This document shows, in pieces, positions 18,339 to 25,657 of a DNA stretch of 33,748 nucleotides. The stretch's first letter is position 1. Every line of letters begins with the position of its first letter. This DNA comes from Microbacterium esteraromaticum (GTDB taxonomy: Bacteria; Actinomycetota; Actinomycetes; Actinomycetales; Microbacteriaceae), in NCBI RefSeq assembly GCF_900163815.1, contig NZ_FUKO01000047.1:1-33748 (forward strand), read 5' to 3'. Made by a program: the position numbers and the translations under genes. The notes beneath the pieces are model-generated. The model saw only the letters and a list, made by a program, of their open reading frames with translations. It was not told where the DNA came from and made no database searches.

Positions 18339-18933
18339 GCGAGCGGCGCCTGCCCATCCTCAGTCACCTCGCATTCACGCTGTCAACGTGATGGCTCGCG
18401 GAGATCGAAGCGACAGAGCCATGGCCTTGCAGGATGCAGCCCATTCGGCGAACGGGACTGTCGCGTTCGATTCGTGTGATGTGTGTCGGAGGAGAGCTGC
18501 CAAATCCCCCATTGAATGCGCTCGTCTAACTGGCTCAAGGAGGGAAGATCGGGTCGGGGAGTCCTCCCACGGTGATTTTTGGCGCAGGGCCCGGTGGTTG
18601 CGGATCTCGTTCTTGCCAGACACGGGAATCTGCAAGATTCAGCGTCGACCTGCGTCAAGCTCCAGGCCTTTTGGGGACACATGTAGGGCGCAGAGGTGGT
18701 GGCGGAGCGTGCCTGGCCGATCACGCCATAGAGGTCAGCGATTCACTGTGGGATCGGATCGACGCGGTGAACTGAGGTGCAGCTGCCCCGAGCCCGATCG
18801 ACATCGTCAACACCATCGGGCCGGGGGCGTGGTCGAGTCGAGCCACGGGATGGGTAGATCCCGGACGCGGTTTTCGACGCTTCACGCAAAGGAAACGTCA
18901 TCTACAGAACTGGAAAGGCCGGCTAATCCGGAT

Positions 18934-18949
18934 CGTTTCACGTGAAACA
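18934..18949. other. parS: parS site 6 (15/16)
   Basis: CGTTTCACGTGAAACA, one difference at the first base. A possible ruined copy (GCTTCACG then GGAAAC) lies about 50 bp upstream near 18879-18896. Confidence 0.92.
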
Positions 18950-19126
18950 CTACCGTGGCCTCACAGTGGCTCGTCCAACGCGGCCATATATCCCGGTCGC
19001 CCAGTCGAGAACAGGGGTCGTCGGGATGACTCGTATTGAACGGTGGTGAAAGGGAGGGGGACACACCCATCGGTGTTGCAGGATTCACACAGCCGACGAA
19101 ATCAGGGAGGCCGTGTTGAGCCGATA

Positions 19127-19142
19127 CGTTTCACGTGAAACA
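19127..19142. other. parS: parS site 7 (15/16)
   Basis: CGTTTCACGTGAAACA, one difference at the first base. It is the first of three sites within 245 bp. Confidence 0.92.
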
Positions 19143-19256
19143 CGCGGCGACGATTGCGATGACGCGCTGGTTCTTTGCGGCAAGTCCAGTTCAAGCTCGA
19201 ACATGACCGACCCCAATTGCGGGATCAAACCCGCACCAATCCGGCGCCGATCGGAT

Positions 19257-19272
19257 TGTTTCACGTGAAACA
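19257..19272. other. parS: parS site 8 (perfect)
   Basis: TGTTTCACGTGAAACA, 16/16. Confidence 0.95.
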
Positions 19273-19355
19273 CTGCGCAAGGTCAGATCTCCGTGATCTC
19301 GGTGGCGTGACGGGACACGCTCCGATCCTTCAGGAAGCGCAAGACGCTCAATACC

Positions 19356-19371
19356 CGTTTCACGTGAAACC
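19356..19371. other. parS: parS site 9 (14/16)
   Basis: CGTTTCACGTGAAACC, with differences only at the two outer bases; the 14-bp core is intact. It is 99 bp from site 8. Confidence 0.9.
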
Positions 19372-19687
19372 AGCGAGACGCCCCTTTTGCGTCATACAGG
19401 TCGGTGACTCTCCGGCCGTTCGACTGGGCCCACCCCCCCATGTCCTCGTCCTCGCCGGCATGAAGGGACCGCCTACAGTCGGTCACCGTCACCCTGGCTG
19501 CACATCGGTACTCCGGGGTCCACTCTCACGCGGTCGGCACCACGAAATGCAACCTTCCCAGGCACCCCGCTGGCATATCCCACGGCGCGATGGACTACGT
19601 GTCTGCCGGATGGTTGCCCATGCGGCTCTCGACACGGGCCACCCTTCAAGGGTGGGGGCGACGCCCGAATTGGCCCCTGGACCTACC

Positions 19688-19704
19688 CGCGGAGCGGCTC
19701 CGCG
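19688..19704. repeat. small GC-rich hairpin
   Basis: CGCGGAG-CGG-CTCCGCG, a 7-bp perfect stem with a 3-nt loop, in the site-free stretch between parS sites 9 and 10. No U-tract follows. Confidence 0.4.
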
Positions 19705-20050
19705 CGGCCGCTACTTCTCATGCGCACACGTCAGCCCTCCAACTGGTTCACAAGCCAGATCCCTTCAGTCGCAGGAGTTGCCCCCACCAACTCAGTTCCT
19801 CGGGTGGCAAGAAGTACGGCTCGGAGCGCGAGCACATTTTGTACCTGACAGGAGGTCTCTCGCTGTCAAACGACTTCGCGCCTTGATGCGTCACGTCACC
19901 AAACACGAGCGACATACTCGATTCGTGGCTTTAGGGGAGGGGCACTCCCGACCGCTCCTTTGGGCCGCAGCTCTACGGTCACAACGAGGACCATGTGTCC
20001 CCCGTAGACGAGATCGCAGCGCTGCGTTTCGCCATGTCGGCGCGCCCGAT

Positions 20051-20069
20051 TAGAGTGGGACTGGGTCCC
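20051..20069 (+). promoter_or_regulatory. candidate parA -10 element and leader hairpin
   Basis: TAGAGT (20051-20056) fits the TANNNT -10 pattern. It is followed by the palindrome GGGAC-TGG-GTCCC (20057-20069). The ribosome site AAAGGAG (20071-20077) and parA ATG follow at once. The -35 is unclear (TTTCGC at 20027-20032, 18-nt spacer). Confidence 0.4.
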
Positions 20070-20080
20070 GAAAGGAGTCG

Positions 20081-21013
20081 ATGTTTCACGTGAAACTATC
20101 GGACAACGCATTGCCGAACAACAATTTCGGGATGGATACGCCGCTCGCGCGCGAACTTGCCGATCTTTCGTCTCGAAGAAGGGCACTCCAGGACGTCAAG
20201 GTCGAATTCGAAGGTGATCCGCGAGTCCTGACGGTCTCGAACCAGAAGGGCGGCGTGGGTAAGACGACCACCGCGGTGAACCTGGCATCCGCTCTTGCCG
20301 GTCTCGGCGCGAAAGTGCTCGTTGTCGACCTTGACCCGCAGGGGAACGCGTCGACCGCGCTGGGTGTCGCCCATTCGGCAGAGACTCCGAGCGTCTACGA
20401 CGTTCTGATCGACGACGTTCCGGTCGCTGACATCGTGCAGCAGAGCCCCGAGTCGCCAAATCTGTACTGCGCGCCAAGTACGATCCACCTTGCCGGCGCA
20501 GAAATCGAGCTCGTTTCGCAGGTGGCCCGAGAATTCCGCCTCCGTCGCGCCCTGGAGGAGTACCTGCGCGACACCGCGATGGACTTCGTGATCATCGACT
20601 GCCCGCCATCACTCGGCCTGCTCACGATCAACGCGTTCACGGCAGCATCCGAAGTTCTCATCCCGATCCAATGCGAGTATTACGCGCTCGAAGGCCTGAG
20701 CCAGCTGCTCGGCAGCATCCAGATGATTCAGAAGCACCTCAATCCGGAACTGCACCTCTCCACGATTCTGCTCACCATGTACGACGGACGCACGCGCCTT
20801 GCGCAGCAAGTCGCCGACGAGGTGCGCACGCACTTCTCGGAACAGGTGCTGGAATCCGTCATTCCACGCTCCGTCCGCGTCTCCGAGGCGCCGAGCTTCG
20901 GTCAGACGGTGCTTGCATACGATCCCACCTCCGCGGGCGCCGTCGCCTACCGAGAAGCAGCTGTCGAAATCGCGCGACGAGGCTCCCGCATCGCGCAGAA
21001 GAAGGAGAAATGA
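20081..21013 (+). CDS. parA: chromosome-partitioning ATPase ParA (Soj)
   Basis: A 310-aa ParA/MinD-type ATPase that moves ParB-parS complexes during origin segregation. After an N-terminal extension (1-47), the core opens with RVLTVSNQKGGVGKTTTAVNLA: deviant Walker A KGGVGKTT at 56-63. It continues with VVDLDPQGNASTALG and IIDCPPSLGLLTINA, and ends with FGQTVLAYDPTSAGAVAYREAAVEIARRG. The start ATG 20081 has AAAGGAG 3 nt upstream, which is tight. The first codons (MFHVKL) are themselves parS site 10. An alternative Met18 at 20132 would put parS in the leader but has no visible ribosome site. The stop overlaps the parB start region. Confidence 0.96.
   Translation: MFHVKLSDNALPNNNFGMDTPLARELADLSSRRRALQDVKVEFEGDPRVLTVSNQKGGVGKTTTAVNLASALAGLGAKVLVVDLDPQGNASTALGVAHSAETPSVYDVLIDDVPVADIVQQSPESPNLYCAPSTIHLAGAEIELVSQVAREFRLRRALEEYLRDTAMDFVIIDCPPSLGLLTINAFTAASEVLIPIQCEYYALEGLSQLLGSIQMIQKHLNPELHLSTILLTMYDGRTRLAQQVADEVRTHFSEQVLESVIPRSVRVSEAPSFGQTVLAYDPTSAGAVAYREAAVEIARRGSRIAQKKEK
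20082..20097. other. parS: parS site 10 (15/16), overlapping the parA start codon
   Basis: TGTTTCACGTGAAACT overlaps bases 2-3 of the parA ATG and the next codons. ParB bound here would cover the translation start and lie just downstream of the candidate promoter, so autorepression of parAB is plausible. Confidence 0.9.
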
Positions 21014-22017
21014 TGGCAAAGCGAACTGGACTCGGTCGGGGGATCGGTGCCTTGATCCCCACGGCGGATCAGTCCGAGCGTCCTGTCGACGTCTTCTTCC
21101 CGGGCGGCTCGAAGCTCAAGGCGGATGCTGCGACAGCATCCGCGTCTCCGGGTGCCACTGAGACCAAGAGCGCCACGACCACCGCGAACGATGCTGATCT
21201 CACGGACATTCCGGGTCTTCGCTTGGTGCAGATCGACCCGACGCTCGTCGTTCCGAATCCCCGCCAGCCGCGCACGAACTTCGATGAGGATCACCTCGCC
21301 GAGCTGGTGCACAGCGTCCGTGAGTTCGGCGTGCTGCAGCCCATCGTGGTGCGCAAGAATTCGTCGGGGGAGTACGAACTGATCATGGGTGAGCGCCGCA
21401 CCCGCGCCGCCCGCGAAGCCGGCCTCGAGACGATCCCTGCGATCGTGCGCGAAACGGCAGACGAAGACCTGCTGCGCGATGCGCTGCTCGAAAACCTCCA
21501 TCGGTCGGAGTTGAACCCGCTCGAAGAGGCATCGGCCTACCAGCAGCTGCTGGAGGACTTCGGCATCACGCAGGAGCAGCTGGCCACACGTATCGGGCGT
21601 TCTCGTCCGCAGATCAGCAACACCATCCGTCTGCTCCGGCTTCCGCTTCCGGTGCAGCAGCGGGTCGCGGCCGGTGTGCTGACCGCAGGCCACGCCCGTG
21701 CGATCCTGTCGCTCGAGGACCCCGACCAGATGCAACGCCTTGCCGACAAGGTCGTGAACGAAGACCTCTCCGTGCGCGCCACCGAGGCAGCTGCGAAGAG
21801 CCTCCCCACCAGCTCCGGCACGTCGGGAAAGACTCAGGCGGGTGCGCGACGCGCCTACCTTGATGAGGTCTCGAGTAAGCTCGGAGATCGCCTGAACACC
21901 CGGGTCCAGATCACCTTGGGTGCGCGAAAAGGCCAGGTCAAGATCGAATTCGCCTCCATTCAGGATCTGAATCGAATTCTGAAGGACATCGGCGAAGAGG
22001 AGTTCGGCGCCCGCTGA
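21013..22017 (+). CDS. parB: chromosome-partitioning protein ParB (parS-binding CTPase)
   Basis: A 334-aa ParB. It begins AKRTGLGRGIGALIP, a segment that in this family stimulates ParA. A low-complexity linker (35-65) leads to the ParB/Srx CTPase domain: IDPTLVVPNPRQPRTNFDEDHLAELVHSVREFGVLQPIVV and the arginine-patch motif GERRTRAA at 126-133. A helix-turn-helix (about 185-210: ITQEQLATRIGRSRPQISNTIRLLRL) reads parS. The C-terminus (YLDEVSSKLGDRLNTRVQITLGARKGQVKIEFAS) is the dimerisation domain. Of two adjacent Met codons (21010, 21013) the second is better spaced from GGAG at 21004-21007. It is coupled to parA; the array upstream supplies its loading sites. Confidence 0.96.
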   Translation: MAKRTGLGRGIGALIPTADQSERPVDVFFPGGSKLKADAATASASPGATETKSATTTANDADLTDIPGLRLVQIDPTLVVPNPRQPRTNFDEDHLAELVHSVREFGVLQPIVVRKNSSGEYELIMGERRTRAAREAGLETIPAIVRETADEDLLRDALLENLHRSELNPLEEASAYQQLLEDFGITQEQLATRIGRSRPQISNTIRLLRLPLPVQQRVAAGVLTAGHARAILSLEDPDQMQRLADKVVNEDLSVRATEAAAKSLPTSSGTSGKTQAGARRAYLDEVSSKLGDRLNTRVQITLGARKGQVKIEFASIQDLNRILKDIGEEEFGAR

Positions 22018-22065
22018 GGAGTGCGCAGCGGCCGCGGGCGCTCAGAGCGCGCGTAGGCTTGACGG

Positions 22066-22383
22066 GTGAGTAGTTCTTTTCCCCGCCGCGCAAGTCTTGA
22101 GGTGCTTCGTGCAGAGGCCACCGATGAGCGATCGGTGCTCGTGCATGAGCGCTTGCGGTTCGGGGAGGACCCCTGGGAGTTCATGAGCGAGCTGCCGACC
22201 ACCGATGAACTGGTGGTGCTGCTGCTGCGCACCGACTGGATCGAAGTGCATGGCGGCAACGTGCGCGATCGCGCCTGGAATGACGAAGTCCTGCGCCGCA
22301 TCGCGCTCGAGTACCCCGATCTGTCGAGCACCGTCTGGCAGATGATGAGTCCGGCCGTCACGCAGCGCTCCCCGCGCAGCTGA
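22066..22383 (+). CDS. small conserved-looking protein of unknown function
   Basis: A 105-aa product from GTG 22066, SSSFPRRASLEVLRAEATDERSV... I do not recognise the family. It is soluble-looking and acidic, with a run PTTDELVVLLLRTDWIEVHGGNVRDRAWNDEVLRRIALEYPDLSSTVWQMMSP that suggests a compact alpha/beta fold. Codon use matches the neighbours. TAGGCT at 22054-22059 lies 6 nt before the GTG, predicting its own leaderless transcript rather than readthrough from parB 48 nt upstream. A strong terminator follows at 22412. Confidence 0.7.
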   Translation: MSSSFPRRASLEVLRAEATDERSVLVHERLRFGEDPWEFMSELPTTDELVVLLLRTDWIEVHGGNVRDRAWNDEVLRRIALEYPDLSSTVWQMMSPAVTQRSPRS

Positions 22384-22411
22384 ATCCGGAGAGCGTCCGT
22401 CCCGCATAGAA

Positions 22412-22443
22412 GAAGCCCGCCACCTCGAAAGGTGACGGGCTTC
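22412..22443. terminator. bidirectional intrinsic terminator between the 22066 gene and trxA
   Basis: A hairpin with a 14-base arm on each side (GAAGCCCGCCACCT and AGGTGACGGGCTTC) has one C-A mismatch and a CGAA loop. GAAG/CTTC ends give short A and T flanks on either side. It sits between convergent genes, ending parAB-side transcription and trxA. Confidence 0.85.
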
Positions 22444-22462
22444 AGAGCCTTCAGCGAGAAGA

Positions 22463-22786
22463 TCAGCCGATGAACGCGGCGAGGTCCTTCTCGAGCGCCG
22501 GCTTCGGCTTCGCGCCGATGATGGTCGTCTTGACCTCGCCCCCGTGGAAGACCTTCATCGCCGGAATCGACGTGATCTGGTACTTCATCGCGAGCTCGGG
22601 GTTCTCGTCGACGTTGAGCTTGAGGATCGTGATCTTGTCAGGGTTCTCTGCCTGGATCTCGTCAAGAACCGGCGCGACCATGCGGCACGGTCCGCACCAT
22701 TCGGCCCAGAAGTCGACGAGAACGGGGCCTTCGGCCTGGAGCACGTCCTGATCCCAGGTGGCCTGGGTGGTTGCCTTGGCAGTCAT
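22463..22786 (-). CDS. trxA: thioredoxin
   Basis: A 107-aa thioredoxin that reduces cytoplasmic protein disulfides. The active site WCGPC has cysteines at residues 31 and 34, within VLVDFWAEWCGPCRMVAPVLDEI. The cis-proline motif is TSIPAMKVF, and GAKPKPALEKDLAAFIG closes the fold. The length is standard. AAGGGAG lies upstream of the ATG. It follows trxB by 103 nt on the same strand, so the reductase and its substrate are neighbours. The AT-richer gap between them could carry a separate trxA promoter. Confidence 0.97.
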   Translation of the reverse strand: MTAKATTQATWDQDVLQAEGPVLVDFWAEWCGPCRMVAPVLDEIQAENPDKITILKLNVDENPELAMKYQITSIPAMKVFHGGEVKTTIIGAKPKPALEKDLAAFIG

Positions 22787-22889
22787 GAATTCTCTCCCTT
22801 TTCAAATACTCTTCAGAAATACGTTCGGAATGTTGTGTGGGGATGACACCGGGTGAAACGTCGAGTGCCGGTGGATTGTTCCCGGATGC

Positions 22890-23858
22890 TCAGGCGACGA
22901 TGACCTCTGCGGCTTCGGCGGCCGGCACATCAGCATCCGCCAGGTCAGCGAGGAAATGTTCGGCATCGAGCGCCGCGACGACTCCGGAACCGGCGGCCGT
23001 GGCGGCCTGACGGTAGGTGGCGTCGATCACGTCGCCGGCGGCGAAGATGCCCGGAACGGAAGTGATCGACGAGCGGCCATCTACCCAGATCGTGCCCGCG
23101 TCGGTCAGCCGCAGCTTGTCGTGCACGAGGTGCGTGCGGGGGTCGTTTCCGATCGCGACGAAGAGTCCGTCGAGCGCCAGGTCGGTCATCGTGCCGTCTT
23201 CGGTCGAGCGCAGCTTCACTCCGGTGACCGAATCGCCGCCGGTGACCTCGGCGACTTCGCTGTTCCAGATGAACTCGATCTTGTCGTTCGCGTACGCGCG
23301 CTCCTGCATGATCTTCGAGGCGCGCAGCGTGTCCTTGCGGTGGATGACGTAGACCTTCGACGCGAAGCGGGTGAGGAACGTGGCCTCTTCCATCGCCGAG
23401 TCGCCGCCGCCGACGACGGCGATCGTCTTCTCGCGGAAGAAGAAGCCGTCGCAGGTGGCGCACCACGAGACGCCGTAGCCCGACAGGCGCTCTTCACCCT
23501 CGACGCCGAGCTTGCGGTACGCGGAGCCGGTGGCGTAGATGATGGTGGATGCCTCGTGCACGTCTCCGTTGCCGAGCGTGACCTTCTTGACCGGCCCGTC
23601 GACCTCGAGCTCGGTGACATCGTCGTAGAGCACCTCAGTGCCGAAGCGCTCTGCCTGCTCCTGCATCTTCGTCATCAGCTCGGGGCCGAGGATGCCCTCG
23701 GGGAAGCCGGGGAAGTTCTCGACGTCAGTGGTCTTGGTCAGCTCGCCACCGACCTCGACGCTGCTCGCGACAAGCAGCGGGCTCAGGTTCGCGCGCGCCG
23801 CGTAGATGGCGGCGGTGAACCCGGCTGGGCCGGAACCGATGATGATGACCTGACGCAT
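22890..23858 (-). CDS. trxB: thioredoxin-disulfide reductase
   Basis: A 322-aa flavoenzyme that passes electrons from NADPH to thioredoxin. The FAD-binding motif GSGPAG is at 8-13. The redox centre is SWCATCDG with C133 and C136. The NADPH motif is VVGGGDSAMEEATFL, and the second FAD motif is VPGIFAAGDVIDATYRQAATAAGSG. The start ATG 23858 has AAGGAG close upstream. The C-terminus is extended slightly (DADVPAAEAAEVIVA). It lies between murJ and trxA, as in many actinobacteria. Confidence 0.97.
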   Translation of the reverse strand: MRQVIIIGSGPAGFTAAIYAARANLSPLLVASSVEVGGELTKTTDVENFPGFPEGILGPELMTKMQEQAERFGTEVLYDDVTELEVDGPVKKVTLGNGDVHEASTIIYATGSAYRKLGVEGEERLSGYGVSWCATCDGFFFREKTIAVVGGGDSAMEEATFLTRFASKVYVIHRKDTLRASKIMQERAYANDKIEFIWNSEVAEVTGGDSVTGVKLRSTEDGTMTDLALDGLFVAIGNDPRTHLVHDKLRLTDAGTIWVDGRSSITSVPGIFAAGDVIDATYRQAATAAGSGVVAALDAEHFLADLADADVPAAEAAEVIVA

Positions 23859-24037
23859 GTGCTCTCCTTGATCGGCAGACGGGAAACCGGATGCGATGAA
23901 CCCGCCACGACTGCTTCAACCCATGGTAACCGCGGGACATTCCCGCAGCCTGAGGCCCGGCAAGAATCGCGCGACGGATGCTGATGTGCACGCAGGTGTG
24001 CACATCCCGCAGGCGGCGTGACCGAAGCCGCCAGCGA

Positions 24038-25657
24038 TCAGCGCCCGGGCAGCATCCGCTTCACCAACCGCGTGGCACCCGCGAGCTCGGGGGCACGCAG
24101 CAGCACCAGCACCAGCGCATACACGATGACGGCGATCAGCCCGACGACGCCGGTGCCGACAGCGCCGAGCATCTTGTCGATGAAGGTCATACCGGTCTGC
24201 CCGGCCGTCCAGCCCGCGCCTGCGCCCATCAGCACGTAGGCGCCCCAGCCGGCAAGACCTGCGGGGATCGCGGCCATGAAGAACCGGCCGATTGACAGCA
24301 GCGTCTGCGGCAGCTCGAGGCCGCCGAGGCGCCGCCGCAGGATGAGGATGGCGATGACAGTCTGCACGAGGCCGGCAAGCGATTGTCCGAGGGCGACGGC
24401 CGCGGCGAGTTGGCTGAGGGGTGCGACGGCGGCAGCGAGGTATGAGAAGCCGATGATGAGCGCGACCTGCACCAGCGTGAACAGGAACGGCGTGCGGGTG
24501 TCGCCGAAGGCGTAGAAGGCGCGCTGCACGATGAACAGCAGCGACAGTGGTACTAGGCCCACCAGGTAGCAGACCAGTACCGGTGCTGCCTCGAGGGCCT
24601 GGGCGGCGCTCTCGGTGAAGATGCGGGTCGCAGGAACCGCCGCAACAGCGAGGGCCACTCCCGACCCCACCACGAAAAGCGACACGAAGCGCATGCACCG
24701 TGCGACGTCGCTGCGCACGTCGTCACGGCGGCCAGCAGCCGCATGCTCGGCGATCTGCGTGAAATACGGGGTGCCGATAGAGATCGCGAAGATCGAGTAC
24801 GGCAACATGAACACCAGCCACGCCGCCATCATCAGAGCGGTCGACGGGTGGTCGCCGGATGCATCGGTGACGACCCTGGTCTGAATGAGGCCTGCGATCT
24901 GCCCCGCAATCACCATCAAGAACGTCCAGCCTGCGAGGGTTCCTACTTGGCCGAGACCCACGCCTCGCCAGCGGAAATCCGGACGCAGCGAGAGCCCCGT
25001 ACGTCGCCAGGCGAAGAGCAGCAGCGCGGCCTGCAGGGCGATGCCGAGCGTGGCTGTGCCGCCGAGTACGGCGATCATCGTCGGATCCCAGGCGTCGACC
25101 ACGTTCTGGTTGCCGCCGAACAAAGCGATGAAAATCAGGAATCCCGCGATCGAGATGATGTTGTTCGCGACGGGCGTCCACGTGTACGGGCCGAATACGC
25201 GCTTCGCGTTCAGCGTCTCGCCGATCAGGGCATAGAGACCGTAGAAGAAGACCTGCGGAAGGCACCAGTAGGCGAAGGCGGTGGCGAGTGCCAGCTGCGC
25301 TGGCGGCCAGGAGTCAACGTAGAGCATGACCAGCCACGGTGCGATCGCCATCGCGGCCGCGGTGACGATGAGGAACACCACCGTTCCGAGCGTGAACAAC
25401 TTCGAGATGTAGGCGCTGCCGCCGTCTTTATGGCTGGCAGAGCGTACGATCTGCGGGATGATCACGGCGGTCAGGATGCCGGTCTGGATGATGGTGAAGA
25501 CGTTGTTCGGCAGTTGATTCGCCACCGCGAACGCGTCACTGGCCTGACCGATGCTGCCGATCGCCGCGACGAGCACGATCGTTCGCACGAGCCCGGTGAC
25601 GCGGGAGATGAGCGTGCCGGCGCCGAGGATCGCGCTGGCGCGGCCGAGGCTACTCAT
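24038..25657 (-). CDS. murJ: lipid II flippase MurJ (MviN)
   Basis: A 539-aa MOP-superfamily membrane protein that moves lipid II across the membrane for peptidoglycan synthesis. From ATG 25657 it reads MSSLGRASAILGAGTLISRVTGLVRTIVLVAAIG, the standard MurJ N-terminus. About 14 hydrophobic segments follow. Family landmarks include AVANQLPNNVFTIIQTGILTAVIIPQIVR, FYGLYALIGETLNAKRVFGPYTWTPVANNI and VQRAFYAFGDTRTPFLFTLVQ. The C-terminus (RLVKRMLPGR) is short: the kinase-like and receptor-like domains of mycobacterial MviN are absent. The start overlaps the DUF6049 stop (ATGAGTAG), so the two are translationally coupled; longer upstream frames are rejected for that reason. Confidence 0.95.
   Translation of the reverse strand: MSSLGRASAILGAGTLISRVTGLVRTIVLVAAIGSIGQASDAFAVANQLPNNVFTIIQTGILTAVIIPQIVRSASHKDGGSAYISKLFTLGTVVFLIVTAAAMAIAPWLVMLYVDSWPPAQLALATAFAYWCLPQVFFYGLYALIGETLNAKRVFGPYTWTPVANNIISIAGFLIFIALFGGNQNVVDAWDPTMIAVLGGTATLGIALQAALLLFAWRRTGLSLRPDFRWRGVGLGQVGTLAGWTFLMVIAGQIAGLIQTRVVTDASGDHPSTALMMAAWLVFMLPYSIFAISIGTPYFTQIAEHAAAGRRDDVRSDVARCMRFVSLFVVGSGVALAVAAVPATRIFTESAAQALEAAPVLVCYLVGLVPLSLLFIVQRAFYAFGDTRTPFLFTLVQVALIIGFSYLAAAVAPLSQLAAAVALGQSLAGLVQTVIAILILRRRLGGLELPQTLLSIGRFFMAAIPAGLAGWGAYVLMGAGAGWTAGQTGMTFIDKMLGAVGTGVVGLIAVIVYALVLVLLRAPELAGATRLVKRMLPGR

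Larger units (their letters stand above)
17163..20080. other. 2.9-kb gene-free parS array (centromere-like region) between rsmG and parA
   Basis: I see no credible gene here. The open frames are short or have scrambled composition, lack family motifs and ribosome sites, and often run through parS (which reads as FHVK in one frame). The stretch contains eight clear parS sites and one decayed one. Two more clear sites flank it at 16500 and 20082. Gaps between neighbouring clear sites range from about 100 to 730 bp, so this is not a tandem repeat. It also holds a degenerate direct repeat (17231-17450) and small hairpins at 17545-17572 and 19688-19704. With parAB adjacent, this is most simply the chromosome's ParB-loading zone. 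Confidence 0.85.

Noticed and set aside
18460..18475. GTTCGATTC resembling a tRNA T-loop
   Set aside because: Flanking bases do not form a T-stem, and no anticodon, D or acceptor arm is found upstream.
18196..18945. 249-codon open frame in the parS region
   Set aside because: No ribosome site, residue use typical of shifted high-GC DNA, and it runs through two parS sites; a real gene is unlikely.
19175..20053. 292-codon open frame before parA
   Set aside because: Same scrambled composition, contains two parS sites, and overlaps the likely parA promoter.
16500..20097. CRISPR-like appearance of a repeated 16-mer
   Set aside because: The repeats are palindromic parS sites with spacing from about 100 to 730 bp, not uniform spacers, and no cas genes are present.
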